DNA of 64,000 nt from a bacterium (GTDB lineage: Bacteria; Zhuqueibacterota; QNDG01; JAGLOF01). Location: contig JAFGRY010000048.1 in assembly GCA_016934955.1 (NCBI GenBank), positions 62,001 through 126,000 on the forward strand, in the 5' to 3' direction. Under the pieces are notes generated by a model that made no database searches, was not told the origin of the DNA, and was given only the letters and a program-made list of their open reading frames with translations. A program made the position numbers and the translations under genes. The first letter of the stretch is position 1; the number at the start of each line of letters is the position of its first letter. Positions 38,522-47,606 of the stretch are shown in pieces.

Positions 38522-40657
38522 ATGAAACGATCATTTTCCGCGTTGCTGCGGTATCTTCTTCTGACCGCCGTCATGGGACAGGCCGGTCTTTACGCTCAAA
38601 CCGATCTGGACCGTATCAGAGAGGCCATCGCCCGCTCCGGTGCGAAGTGGACCGCCGGAGACACCCGGGTGAGCCGGCTGTCCCCGGAGGAACGGCTGCG
38701 GATGCTGGGGACACGGTCCTTCGAGGGGCGCCTCGGCAAGGCGGCGCAGCTTGTCCTGCCTTCGGCCGGAACGCTGCCGGACTCCCTGGACTGGCGGGAC
38801 AACGACGGCAGCTGGGTGACGCCGGTCCGGAACCAGGAAGACTGCGGCAGCTGCTGGGCCTTCAGCGCCACGGCCCAGGTGGAGAGCTGGTACAAAATTC
38901 ACACCGGCGATGCCGGGAGCGATATCGATCTTTCGGAACAGTTTATTCTTTCCTGTGCCAATGTGGGCTCCTGCGCCGGCGGCAATCCCGGTGAGGCCCT
39001 GAGTTACTACCGGCGGTACGGCGTGCCGCCGGAGAGTTATTTCCCCTATCAGGGATCGGATGGGATTGCCTGCAGCGAGGCGGCCGAGGGGTGGGAAAAT
39101 GAAGTGGTGACGATCCCCGGTTGGGGATTCGTGACCAAGGAGGAGGGGCTGGTCGACAACATCAAGAACGCCCTCATGTACCATCCGGTATCGGCATCCT
39201 ATGATGTCTATTCGGATTTCAGTTATTATACGGGCGGCGTGTACGAGTATGTGTGGGGCACGTACCAAGCGGGCCACGCCGTGCTCATCGTGGGCTGGAA
39301 CGACGCCGACTCCTGCTGGATCTGTAAAAACAGCTGGGGAAACTGGTGGGGTGAAAACGGCTATTTCCGGATCAAATGGGGCCAGTGCGGCATCGATTCC
39401 GATGTTATGTTCATCTATGACGGTGTCACCGGCGGCAACAGCATTGAACTGTCCGAGTCGTCGGTCAGCGTTGAGCTGCAGCAGGGAGAACAGCTGCGGA
39501 AAACAATCACCATTACCAATCCCAATGCGGCGGTGTTCGAATATTCCGCCATCGATCTGCAATCGGCCTTTCACCCGGATCAGTTCAACGCCTGGGAGGG
39601 GTATTCAATCTGGTGCGGCGACCCGGAGATCGGCGGCTACGGCAATCACTGGCTGCAGTATCTCGACCTGCCCGAACTCGATCTTTCCGGCACATCCGCG
39701 CCGGTGTTCTCGCTCAAGGCGTTGTGGAACATCGAGGATCCCGGGGGAACCGATCCGCCCTGGGACGGCTGGGACGGCTGGAACGTCTGGGTCTCCACGG
39801 ACGGCGGAGCACATTTCAGCGTGGCACAGCCGGCGGCCCCGGCGTACACCTGTTCGTCTCTCTGGAGTTTCGGAGAAGCCGATCAGGGCTGGGACATGGG
39901 TCCCGGCATTCCCGGCTGGGCCGGTAAAAACGGGGGGTGGGAAGACGTGCTTTTCGATCTCTCTTCCCGGCGAAGCGACAGGGTCGTTATCCGCATCGCC
40001 TTTGCATCTGACATGGGATTCTGCTCCGAGGATGACCCGTCATTCAACGGTCTCTTTCTCGACAACATTGTTGTCCGCGACGGCGCTTCCGTACTCTTTG
40101 AACAGTACGGTGATTCGATCCGCGACTTCACTCTCTCGGTGGAAGGGGGCGGAGCCGTTTCCTGGCTGGAGATCGAGAATGCGGCGGGACGGGTCGCTGC
40201 CGGTGCGCCGAATGACATCTATCTGAACATATCCGCCGCGGGTGTGACACCGGGCACCTATGCGGGCTTCGTTCATTTCATGACCAACGATACGCTCTCC
40301 GGCACCCGGAATCTGCCGGTTGTGCTGAACGTGAATGAGGGAAACAGGGTGGAAGATACAGCACCCTCTGGTGCTCCTAAGGAGTGGTGCCTGGGACATG
40401 CCTATCCCAATCCCTTCAACAGCAGCACCGTGATTCCCTATTCCGTCCCCGGGCAGGCTCAGGTGTCGCTCGCGGTGTTCGACCTGCGGGGCCGCATCGT
40501 TACAACGCTTTTCCAGGGAGTCCGGGCGGCCGGATCATATACGGCGGAGTGGAATGGACGCACCGCCGGCGGGCAGCCCGCGGGATCGGGATTGTATCTG
40601 ATCCGGCTGCAGTCAGCGGGAACAGTCCTGACCCGCAAGGTGACGATGATAAAGTAG
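38522..40657 (+). CDS. Secreted papain-family (C1) cysteine protease with FlgD-like C-terminus
   Basis: A 711-residue protein. The ATG at 38522 gives a clean signal peptide (to about LYA); the TTG at 38501 is less likely. After a short propeptide, the C1 domain starts near residue 80 (SLDWRDNDGSWVTPVRNQ). The catalytic triad is complete: C111 in CGSCWAF, H252 in AGHAVLIVGW and N270 in CKNSWGNWWG. A beta-rich region follows. The last 85 residues (YPNPFNSSTVIPYSVPG, VFDLRGRIV, SGLYLIRLQSAG) form the same FlgD-like sorting/anchor domain as the PKD protein at 29.3 kb. It is an exported protease for extracellular protein degradation. Confidence 0.92.
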   Translation: MKRSFSALLRYLLLTAVMGQAGLYAQTDLDRIREAIARSGAKWTAGDTRVSRLSPEERLRMLGTRSFEGRLGKAAQLVLPSAGTLPDSLDWRDNDGSWVTPVRNQEDCGSCWAFSATAQVESWYKIHTGDAGSDIDLSEQFILSCANVGSCAGGNPGEALSYYRRYGVPPESYFPYQGSDGIACSEAAEGWENEVVTIPGWGFVTKEEGLVDNIKNALMYHPVSASYDVYSDFSYYTGGVYEYVWGTYQAGHAVLIVGWNDADSCWICKNSWGNWWGENGYFRIKWGQCGIDSDVMFIYDGVTGGNSIELSESSVSVELQQGEQLRKTITITNPNAAVFEYSAIDLQSAFHPDQFNAWEGYSIWCGDPEIGGYGNHWLQYLDLPELDLSGTSAPVFSLKALWNIEDPGGTDPPWDGWDGWNVWVSTDGGAHFSVAQPAAPAYTCSSLWSFGEADQGWDMGPGIPGWAGKNGGWEDVLFDLSSRRSDRVVIRIAFASDMGFCSEDDPSFNGLFLDNIVVRDGASVLFEQYGDSIRDFTLSVEGGGAVSWLEIENAAGRVAAGAPNDIYLNISAAGVTPGTYAGFVHFMTNDTLSGTRNLPVVLNVNEGNRVEDTAPSGAPKEWCLGHAYPNPFNSSTVIPYSVPGQAQVSLAVFDLRGRIVTTLFQGVRAAGSYTAEWNGRTAGGQPAGSGLYLIRLQSAGTVLTRKVTMIK

Positions 40658-40695
40658 CCGAACTGTCCGGGGGCACACTGAGAAAGGGGGTGTAG

Positions 40696-41202
40696 ATGAT
40701 CTTGAATAGTAAAACTGCAGCAGGGATCGCGGGTCTTTTGTTACTTATATGCGGCTGCGGCCGCTCCAGTGACACGGTACAGTACGGCGCTGCCCCGTCC
40801 TCCGGGCAGACCGTATACGACTCCGCGGCGGCGGCAGTGTACGGAGCAGATGAATACGGCATGAAACGGTATGTCATGGCCTTTCTGAAACGGGGGCCGA
40901 ACAGATCTTTTGATGCGGTAAAAGCGGCTGAACTGCAGAACGCGCATCTCGCGAATATCACCCGTATGGCGACTGAAGGAAAACTTGTCCTTGCCGGCCC
41001 GTTTCTGGATGACGGCGACCTGCGCGGGATCTATATTTTCAACGTGCCGACTCTCGAAGAAGCGAGGGCGCTGACCGAAACCGATCCGGCGATCAGGGCG
41101 GGCAGTCTCGTCATGGAGCTGAAGGAGTGGTACGGCAGCGCGGCCCTCGTCCCGTTGAATGATATCCATGCGACCCTGTCCCGGAAGGGGATTACGGAGT
41201 GA
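40696..41202 (+). CDS. YciI-like domain lipoprotein
   Basis: A 168-residue protein. A lipoprotein signal ends at LICGC (C21), then after a linker comes a YciI-like ferredoxin-fold domain (YVMAFLKRGP, LQNAHLANITRMATEGKLVLAGPF, GIYIFNVPTLEEARALTETDPAIRAG). YciI proteins are normally small cytosolic enzymes or heme/dehalogenase relatives, so a lipidated version is unusual. The 3' end overlaps the DAK2-DegV fusion by 4 bp. Confidence 0.85.
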   Translation: MILNSKTAAGIAGLLLLICGCGRSSDTVQYGAAPSSGQTVYDSAAAAVYGADEYGMKRYVMAFLKRGPNRSFDAVKAAELQNAHLANITRMATEGKLVLAGPFLDDGDLRGIYIFNVPTLEEARALTETDPAIRAGSLVMELKEWYGSAALVPLNDIHATLSRKGITE

Positions 41203-43055
41203 CCATCGTGTCGCCGATCATGGCCATTGAAAAGGTGAAGAATGTGAACAGGACACATGCAGGCGAGAAGGGCGGCTCCAGAATCGACGGCCGCAGATAC
41301 TATTACATGTTCCTGGCCGGGGCCAGGAAGATCATGGAAAATCAGGCGGCGCTGAACAGGATCAATGTGTTTCCCGTGCGGGACGGTGACACCGGCACCA
41401 ACATGGCCGCGACGGTCCGGGCGGTCATCGATTCCGTGAAGCCGACACGGTCATACAAGATAATGGCCGAGTCCATTGCCGAATCGAGCCTGCTGAATGC
41501 CCGGGGGAATTCCGGCATCATCTTCGCCCAGTTTCTCTACGGGGTCAGCAGCGAGACCGGTGCCGCCGGTTCCGTCACCCTTGACCAGTTCATCGACAGC
41601 ATCCGCCGGTCGGTCCGCCATGTCTATGATGCGGTGGCCAACCCGGTGGAGGGCACCATGCTCACCGTTATCAGGACATGGGCCGAGTTCATCTATACGA
41701 ACAAACACCGGTTCAGGGATTTCAACCACCTCTTCCTCAGTTCAAAGTCTCCCCTCGATACGGCGCTGGCTCAGACAAAAAACACCCTGCAGGTGCTGAA
41801 AAGGGCCAATGTCGTGGATGCGGGAGCCAGGGCATTCGTTCATTTCATCGAAGGGATGATCGATTTCATCCACCACAGAAATATCCGGCAGCTGATCTCC
41901 AGCCGCATCGAAATTCCGGAGATTCCCCTCGCTGAGGGAATCCTTTCCGAAGGAGTGGGAAAGCGCTACTGCACCGAGGCGGTGATCAGAGAGATGTCCA
42001 TTGAGCGTGAGACACTCGTGAGCATGCTCAATGACGCGGGTGATTCGGTGGTGATCGCCGGTTCGCCCGGAGCAGGCCGGATTCATCTCCATACCGATGA
42101 TCCCGCATCGCTTTTCGAACGGCTCCGGCAATACGGAACCATCACCTATCAGAAAGCGGATGATATGCTGCGCCAGAGCCAGGCCGCGGCCGGAAGAAAG
42201 TGGGAGACCGCCCTGGTGACCGATTCCGCCTGCGACCTGTCACAGGAGCTGTTCGATTACTTTCAGGTGCATCTGCTGCCCCTGAATATCTTTTTCGGAG
42301 ACAACCACTATCTCGACCGGGTGACACTGCAACCGGAGCAGTTCTACCGCCGGCTGGCCGGGGATACCGAGTTCCCGCGCACCGCCCAGGTGAACGAGGC
42401 CGCCTGCGAGGCAATGTACTCCCATCTGGCGTCCCATTACCGGGCGGTGATCGCCGTGCATCTCACCGGCCGTTTCAGCGGCACGTTCAGCGGCAGCGCC
42501 GGTGCGGCGGCGAAGGCTTCTTCCCGGTTCGGTACGCCGATTACCGTGATCGATTCGAAGACCCTTTCCGGCGCTCAGGGGCTGCTGGTCCTGCGGATAG
42601 CCAGGGCCATCGAGGCGGGGATGGATTACCGGAAGATCGTGGAGAGGGCGAAAACCTGGGCTGAGCATACGCGCATCTTTGTCAGCGTGAGAACCCTGAA
42701 GTACATGGTACGGGGCGGCCGTGTATCCCACGCCAAGGGTCTCATCGCCCGGCTGCTCAACATCAACCCCATCGTTACCATGGCCCCTGACGGATCATCG
42801 GCCGTGTTTGGAAAGACATTTTCCCAGATGTCGAACATGCGGAAAGTCATCGGTCATATCACGGAGATCATCGAGGACCGGCCGGTCTGGAACTACACGG
42901 TCATGCATGCGGGAAATCCCGGCGCCGCGGCCTGGTACAGCGACCGCATGCGGGCCCTGACGGGAAAACACCCGGCGTCGGTGGTGAATATTTCTCCGGT
43001 GATCGGGGCGAACGCGGGGCCGGGGTCGGCGGCGGTGGCATTCATGTACGAATAG
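41199..43055 (+). CDS. DAK2-DegV fusion: predicted single-chain fatty acid kinase
   Basis: A 618-residue protein. Residues about 25-200 are a DAK2 kinase domain (NRINVFPVRDGDTGTNMAAT, ESSLLNARGNSGIIFAQF, DAGARAFVHFIEGM) with a middle segment to about 330 containing the HTDDP motif. Residues 338-618 are a DegV/FakB fatty-acid-binding domain (VTDSACDL, TAQVNEAA, LTGRFSGTFSGS, KTLSGAQGLL, GGRVS). In Firmicutes these are separate FakA and FakB proteins that phosphorylate bound fatty acid for phospholipid synthesis; here one chain appears to combine kinase and carrier. The first start is GTG 41199, and several later GTG/ATG codons are possible. Confidence 0.9.
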   Translation: MTIVSPIMAIEKVKNVNRTHAGEKGGSRIDGRRYYYMFLAGARKIMENQAALNRINVFPVRDGDTGTNMAATVRAVIDSVKPTRSYKIMAESIAESSLLNARGNSGIIFAQFLYGVSSETGAAGSVTLDQFIDSIRRSVRHVYDAVANPVEGTMLTVIRTWAEFIYTNKHRFRDFNHLFLSSKSPLDTALAQTKNTLQVLKRANVVDAGARAFVHFIEGMIDFIHHRNIRQLISSRIEIPEIPLAEGILSEGVGKRYCTEAVIREMSIERETLVSMLNDAGDSVVIAGSPGAGRIHLHTDDPASLFERLRQYGTITYQKADDMLRQSQAAAGRKWETALVTDSACDLSQELFDYFQVHLLPLNIFFGDNHYLDRVTLQPEQFYRRLAGDTEFPRTAQVNEAACEAMYSHLASHYRAVIAVHLTGRFSGTFSGSAGAAAKASSRFGTPITVIDSKTLSGAQGLLVLRIARAIEAGMDYRKIVERAKTWAEHTRIFVSVRTLKYMVRGGRVSHAKGLIARLLNINPIVTMAPDGSSAVFGKTFSQMSNMRKVIGHITEIIEDRPVWNYTVMHAGNPGAAAWYSDRMRALTGKHPASVVNISPVIGANAGPGSAAVAFMYE

Positions 43056-43070
43056 AAAACAGGAGCAGGT

Positions 43071-43883
43071 ATGCACTTTTTCCCCCTCTATCTCCAGGGG
43101 CTGCTCTGCATTCTCGGTTTCATGAGCATCCTCTGGCTTATCAGTGTCATCATCGGTAATGTGAGCATCGTCGATCCCTTCTGGGGCCTCGGATTCGCGG
43201 GGACCGGCTGGTTCTATTTTCTGCGAGTCCAGACAGGATCGTCCCGGGCACTGCTGCTTCTGGTCCTGCTGACGATCTGGGGGATACGGCTTTCCGGGTA
43301 TCTGGCCTGGCGTAACCGGGGCAGGGGGGAAGATTTCCGTTACCGGGAATTTCGCAGGAAATATGGTGAGCGCCGGTACTGGTGGATCAGTTTTTTCCAG
43401 ACATTTCTGCTGCAGGGCGTTCTCATGTGGCTCATTTCCGCTCCCCTGCTGGCCGTGCCGTATTTCTCGCAGGCGGGTCCGCCGGGGTGGCTCGACGGCG
43501 TCGCCCTGTTCCTCTGGATTGCCGGATTCCTTTTTGAAGCCGGCGGTGATCTGCAGCTGGCCCGGTTCAAGGCGGATGAGCGACATCGCGGACGCGTCCT
43601 TCAGACCGGATTCTGGAAATACACGCGGCATCCCAACTATTTCGGCGATGCCGCGATCTGGTGGGCCTACGGGCTGTTTGCGGCCGCGGCGGGCAGCCTG
43701 CCGCCCCTGGCCTCGAGCCTGCTCATGACGCTGCTGCTGCTCAGAGTCTCGGGTGTCGCGCTTCTGGAAAAAACCCTGCGTGAGACAAAGCCCGCCTACC
43801 GGGAGTACGCCGCCCGGACAAGCGCCTTCATCCCCTGGTTCCCGAGGCGGGCCGGCGGTGCAAAGGGAAGGGACGGCACTTGA
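43071..43883 (+). CDS. DUF1295 membrane protein (steroid 5-alpha-reductase-like)
   Basis: A 270-residue polytopic protein with SIVDPFWGLGF near the start and the C-terminal blocks GFWKYTRHPNYFGDAAIWWAYGLF and LLEKTLRETKPAYREYAARTSAFIPWFP. These match DUF1295, a relative of NADPH-dependent sterol reductases and isoprenylcysteine methyltransferases. The substrate is unknown. It lies 15 bp after the DAK2-DegV gene. Confidence 0.9.
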   Translation: MHFFPLYLQGLLCILGFMSILWLISVIIGNVSIVDPFWGLGFAGTGWFYFLRVQTGSSRALLLLVLLTIWGIRLSGYLAWRNRGRGEDFRYREFRRKYGERRYWWISFFQTFLLQGVLMWLISAPLLAVPYFSQAGPPGWLDGVALFLWIAGFLFEAGGDLQLARFKADERHRGRVLQTGFWKYTRHPNYFGDAAIWWAYGLFAAAAGSLPPLASSLLMTLLLLRVSGVALLEKTLRETKPAYREYAARTSAFIPWFPRRAGGAKGRDGT

Positions 43884-43935
43884 GAGCCGGCGTTCGACCC
43901 GCTGTGTCGGCCTCATAGCGAAAGGAAGAAGGACA

Positions 43936-44559
43936 ATGGAGAAAAAGAGAAGCGAGATGAAGGGCGGCGGGGGCCGTTGCGCCCCGCTGCTGGGGGCGCT
44001 GCTGCTGACCCTTGTGGTCTCCTGCAGCACGAACAGGCAAAACCATACAGAGCAGAGAGAAAACAGTATGAAACCCGTGAGCGTGGGAAGCACCATACCG
44101 CTTTTCGAACTTCCTGATCAGCACGGCGCCACGGTGCGGATCGATTCACTGCTGGGGCGAAAGATGCTGGTAATCTATTTTTATCCCAAGGATGACAGCC
44201 CGGGCTGCACGAAACAGGCCTGCTATTTTCAGGACATGTACGAGGTTTTCAGGGAGGCCGGTGCTGAAGTGATCGGTATCAGCGGCCAGTCGGTGGAGAG
44301 TCACAGGGCCTTCGCCGAGAAGTATCATCTCTCGTTCATCCTGCTCAGTGATGCCGGGAACAGGGTACGCAGACGATTCGGTGTGCCTGCTGACCTGCTG
44401 GGGCTGCTGCCCGGAAGAGTGACCTATGTGGTCGACAGGAACGGGACCATTGTCTACATGTTCGATTCCCAGACCCAGGCGGAACGGCATGTGGACGAGG
44501 CGCTGCGGGTGATACGGGAGAAGACCGGAGCGGCAGCGACGGAGGGGGGAAACAGCTGA
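43936..44559 (+). CDS. Peroxiredoxin (BCP/PrxQ class) lipoprotein
   Basis: A 207-residue protein. The ATG at 43936 follows AAGGAAGAAGG. A lipoprotein signal ends at LVVSC (C30), and a PrxQ domain follows from about residue 46: FELPDQHGATV, the peroxidatic cysteine in DDSPGCTKQAC (C91, with resolving C96), and GISGQSVESHRAFAEKY. It reduces peroxides using thiols. Bacterial BCP is normally cytosolic, so this copy acts at the envelope. It is followed by two flavodoxin-fold genes in overlap (ATG/TGA). Confidence 0.92.
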   Translation: MEKKRSEMKGGGGRCAPLLGALLLTLVVSCSTNRQNHTEQRENSMKPVSVGSTIPLFELPDQHGATVRIDSLLGRKMLVIYFYPKDDSPGCTKQACYFQDMYEVFREAGAEVIGISGQSVESHRAFAEKYHLSFILLSDAGNRVRRRFGVPADLLGLLPGRVTYVVDRNGTIVYMFDSQTQAERHVDEALRVIREKTGAAATEGGNS

Positions 44560-45110
44560 TGCGGCTGACCATACTTGACGGCGCCCCGCCCGGGACCGGA
44601 ACCGCCTGGTCCCGGTATCTGAATGATTTCACCGCTGTATGCCGCAGGGAACATGCCGCGGATCTGTTCCATCTGGCAACAATGGATCTGCGGTACTGCC
44701 GCGGCTGCTGGAACTGCTGGTGGACGACCCCTGGGGAGTGCGTGATAAACGATGAGGCGGATACGGTGTTACGTTCGGTGATCAATGCCGACCTGGTGGT
44801 GTTCGCCTCGCCGCTGATTGCCGGATTCACCAGTTCGCTGCTGAAAAAGGTAACCGACCGGCTTATCGTGCTGGTGCATCCCTATATCGAATTGCGGAAC
44901 GGGGAAAGCCACCACATGAAGCGCTATGAACGCTACCCTGATTTTGGGGTGCTGCTGCAGAAAGAGGCCTGCACCGATGATGATGACGTCCGGATCGTCA
45001 GCGATATCTATGACCGGCTGGCGGTCAATTTTCACAGCCGGGTACGATTTGTCCGGTTCAGGGAGGAAACGACAGTGGGGGAGCTTCGCCATGCGGCTTG
45101 TGGTATATAA
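44559..45110 (+). CDS. Flavodoxin-fold NAD(P)H/FMN oxidoreductase, first of a pair
   Basis: A 183-residue protein with the FMN-reductase fold: an N-terminal TILDGAPPGTG phosphate loop, then DLRYCRGCWNCWWTTPGECVINDE, a cysteine-rich segment typical of iron-sulfur flavoprotein-like reductases, and VVFASPLIAGFTSSLLKKVTDR. It starts at the last base of the peroxiredoxin stop and overlaps the next flavodoxin-fold gene by 20 bp. Confidence 0.85.
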   Translation: MRLTILDGAPPGTGTAWSRYLNDFTAVCRREHAADLFHLATMDLRYCRGCWNCWWTTPGECVINDEADTVLRSVINADLVVFASPLIAGFTSSLLKKVTDRLIVLVHPYIELRNGESHHMKRYERYPDFGVLLQKEACTDDDDVRIVSDIYDRLAVNFHSRVRFVRFREETTVGELRHAACGI

Positions 45111-45804
45111 CGGATCACCCCGAATGCAGGGAAGCAACTCCCGTATTCTCATTCAGCATTTTCTGGATGGATACGCCCGGTTTACCGGCGATTCGGCAGC
45201 GGTCGCGATGATCGGGAAACAAGGGGAGAGAGAGAAGCATCTGGAGCTGTTCAGGCAATCGGATCATGTCATCATCGTTTTTCCGCTGTACACCGACTGC
45301 ATGCCCGGCATCGTCAAAGCGTTTTTTGAAGAGCTGTTCGAACTGGACCATTCCGAGCGGAAGCATATCGGTTTCATCGTCCAGTCCGGGTTTCCCGAGG
45401 CCGTGCAATCCGTCTATGTGGCCCGTTACCTGGAAAAACTCTGCACCCGCCTGAACGCCGAATATTCCGGCACCGTTATCAGAGGCGGAGTGGAGGGGCT
45501 CCAGATGATGCCGTCCTGGATGACGAAGCGACTGCTGCGGAAGTTCGAGCAGCTCGGTGAGCACTATGCCCGCACGGGCGCCTTTTCAGCTCTGCTGAGG
45601 GCGGAGCTGGCCAGGCCCTTCACGCTGTCTCCGCTGCGGAAGCTGATTGTGCGCCTCATGGCAGCGACGGGAGCCGCCAATTTCTACTGGAACAGCCGCT
45701 TGAAACAGCACGGGGCCTTCGGGAAGCGTTTTGCCCGGCCGTTCAGCCGGGGACCGGAGAATGGCCCAACGGCGGCCGATACTTCTGAAAGCAGTGATAC
45801 ATGA
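45091..45804 (+). CDS. Flavodoxin-fold oxidoreductase, second of a pair
   Basis: A 237-residue protein starting inside the preceding gene. It has NGSPRMQGSNSRILIQHFLDGY (FMN loop), VIIVFPLYTDCMPGIVKAFFEEL and IGFIVQSGFPEAVQS. The N-terminal half matches NADPH-dependent FMN reductases; the C-terminal 80 residues are a basic helical extension. With the previous gene it probably forms a two-protein flavin system, possibly heteromeric, linked to the peroxiredoxin (inference). It overlaps the CDF gene by 4 bp. Confidence 0.85.
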   Translation: MRLVVYNGSPRMQGSNSRILIQHFLDGYARFTGDSAAVAMIGKQGEREKHLELFRQSDHVIIVFPLYTDCMPGIVKAFFEELFELDHSERKHIGFIVQSGFPEAVQSVYVARYLEKLCTRLNAEYSGTVIRGGVEGLQMMPSWMTKRLLRKFEQLGEHYARTGAFSALLRAELARPFTLSPLRKLIVRLMAATGAANFYWNSRLKQHGAFGKRFARPFSRGPENGPTAADTSESSDT

Positions 45805-46700
45805 CGACGCACACGCATGACCATGGTCCGGCATCGTACAGCCGGGCGTTTGCCGCGGGCATTATCCTCAACGTGAGTTTTGTCCTGGCGGAAGTCATTT
45901 TTGGCATTCGGGCCAATTCCATGGCCCTGATCGCCGATGCGGGGCATAATTTCAGCGACGTGCTCAGCCTCGCCCTGGCCTGGGGGGCGAGCCTGCTCGC
46001 AGCCAGACCGGCCACGGAAAAACGCACCTATGGATTCCGCAAGGCGACGGTCATGGCCTCGCTGGTCAGTGCGGTGCTGCTGCTTGTCGCTCTGGGAGGC
46101 ATCATCCGTGAAGCTGTCGTCAAACTCGCCCGTCCGGCGCCGGTAGGGGGAGTGACGGTCATCATCGTGGCGGCGGCCGGCGTCGTTGTCAACACGGTGA
46201 CCGCGGTGATGTTTCTTTCGGGGCGAAAACACGATCTGAATATTCGGGGAGCGTTTCTCCACATGGCTGCCGACGCCGCCGTATCCCTGGGAGTCGTCGC
46301 GGCCGGTGCGGTCATCACGGCGACGGGCTGGCTGATCGTCGATCCCCTGATCAGTATCGGGATCGCGATAGTCATTCTCGCCGGCACCTGGTCTCTGCTG
46401 CGGGATTCGTTCAATCTCGCCCTGGACTCGGTGCCCGCGGGTATCGACCTGGGGGAGATCCGGCGGTTCCTGCTGGACCGGGAACGGGTGGTCCGGATTC
46501 ATGACCTGCATGTCTGGGCCCTCAGCACCACCGAGACCGCGCTTTCCGTGCACCTGGTGCTGAGTGAGACACCGCCGCGGGCGGGGTTTCTCGCCGCGCT
46601 GCAGCGGGAACTGCACGAACGCTTCGGTATCGGCCATTCCACGATTCAGGTGGAGCATACTGATGACGACCCCTGCGCTCTTGACAGCGACTGCGGCTGA
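45801..46700 (+). CDS. Cation diffusion facilitator (CzcD/ZitB-type) metal exporter
   Basis: A 299-residue protein with a histidine-rich N-terminus (THTHDHG), six helices, metal-site motifs ADAGHNFSDV and HMAADA, and a C-terminal cytoplasmic ferredoxin-like domain (VVRIHDLHVWALSTTETALSVHLVL) ending DPCALDSDC. CDF proteins of this class export zinc, cobalt or cadmium in exchange for protons. ATGA overlap with the flavodoxin-fold gene. Confidence 0.95.
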   Translation: MTTHTHDHGPASYSRAFAAGIILNVSFVLAEVIFGIRANSMALIADAGHNFSDVLSLALAWGASLLAARPATEKRTYGFRKATVMASLVSAVLLLVALGGIIREAVVKLARPAPVGGVTVIIVAAAGVVVNTVTAVMFLSGRKHDLNIRGAFLHMAADAAVSLGVVAAGAVITATGWLIVDPLISIGIAIVILAGTWSLLRDSFNLALDSVPAGIDLGEIRRFLLDRERVVRIHDLHVWALSTTETALSVHLVLSETPPRAGFLAALQRELHERFGIGHSTIQVEHTDDDPCALDSDCG

Positions 46701-46739
46701 CCCGGAGCCGAGGGGCCGGCGTAAAAAAGGAGGTGTCAC

Positions 46740-47606
46740 ATGTCACGGCAGCGAACGGTAAAGGCGATCCATCGGGGTACGCGGGTGCTGGAAGGGGCGG
46801 GAGTACAGCTGCGGCGCCTGTTTGGATTTCAGGAGGCGGGTCTTTTCGATCCGTTCCTGCTTTTTGATGATTTCCGCTCCGATCGGCCCGAGCACTACCT
46901 GAAAGGATTCCCCTGGCACCCTCACCGGGGCATAGAAACCATCACCTACGTCATTGCCGGTGAGGTGGAGCACGGCGACAGTCTCGGGAACAGCGGCGTC
47001 ATCGGCGCCGGAGATGTGCAGTGGATGACCGCGGGCAGCGGTATCATTCACCAGGAGATGCCCGCGGGGGACCGCTCCGGAAGGATGTACGGATTCCAGC
47101 TTTGGGCCAACCTTCCCGCAGCCGGGAAAATGATGGATCCCCGCTACCGGGACGTGACCGCAGCGCAGATACCAACGCTTGCTACACCCGATGGCACGCT
47201 TGTCAGGATCATTGCCGGTACAGCCGGCGGAAAACAGGGACCGGTCCGGGATATCGTCACCGATCCATCCTACCTCGATATTTCCGTTCCGGCCGGGGGC
47301 ACATTCGAGCAGCCGGTTGAACGGGGACATACCGCGTTCGTTTACTGCATAGAAGGTGACGGCGAGGTCGCTCCCGGGACCGGATCCGGCGGCCGGATCG
47401 CGGACGGGGAACTGGTGCTGTTCACCGATGGCGACGCGGTTACCGTCAGCGCCGGCGGCCGGGGTGTGAGGTTCCTCTGTATTTCCGGTAAGCCCATCGG
47501 TGAGCCCGTGGCCTGGAGAGGACCCATTGTCATGAACACACAGGAAGAACTTGAACGGGCGTTCGAAGAGTACCGGAACAATACCTTTATCAAACGCCGC
47601 GGATGA
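46740..47606 (+). CDS. Pirin family protein
   Basis: A 288-residue bicupin with the pirin blocks FDPFLLFDDF, FPWHPHRGIETITYVIAGEVEHGDS, DVQWMTAGSGIIHQEMP and QLWANLP. The metal-binding histidines (WHPHRG, EHGD) are intact. Pirins are iron-binding redox-sensitive proteins; some have quercetinase activity. AGGAGGTG is an excellent ribosome site. It lies 39 bp after the CDF gene. Confidence 0.95.
   Translation: MSRQRTVKAIHRGTRVLEGAGVQLRRLFGFQEAGLFDPFLLFDDFRSDRPEHYLKGFPWHPHRGIETITYVIAGEVEHGDSLGNSGVIGAGDVQWMTAGSGIIHQEMPAGDRSGRMYGFQLWANLPAAGKMMDPRYRDVTAAQIPTLATPDGTLVRIIAGTAGGKQGPVRDIVTDPSYLDISVPAGGTFEQPVERGHTAFVYCIEGDGEVAPGTGSGGRIADGELVLFTDGDAVTVSAGGRGVRFLCISGKPIGEPVAWRGPIVMNTQEELERAFEEYRNNTFIKRRG

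Noticed and set aside
42795..44096. 433-residue minus-strand frame opposite the DegV end, DUF1295 and peroxiredoxin genes
   Set aside because: It is antisense to three strongly supported genes and its translation is low-complexity (proline, arginine, glutamine) without a family match.
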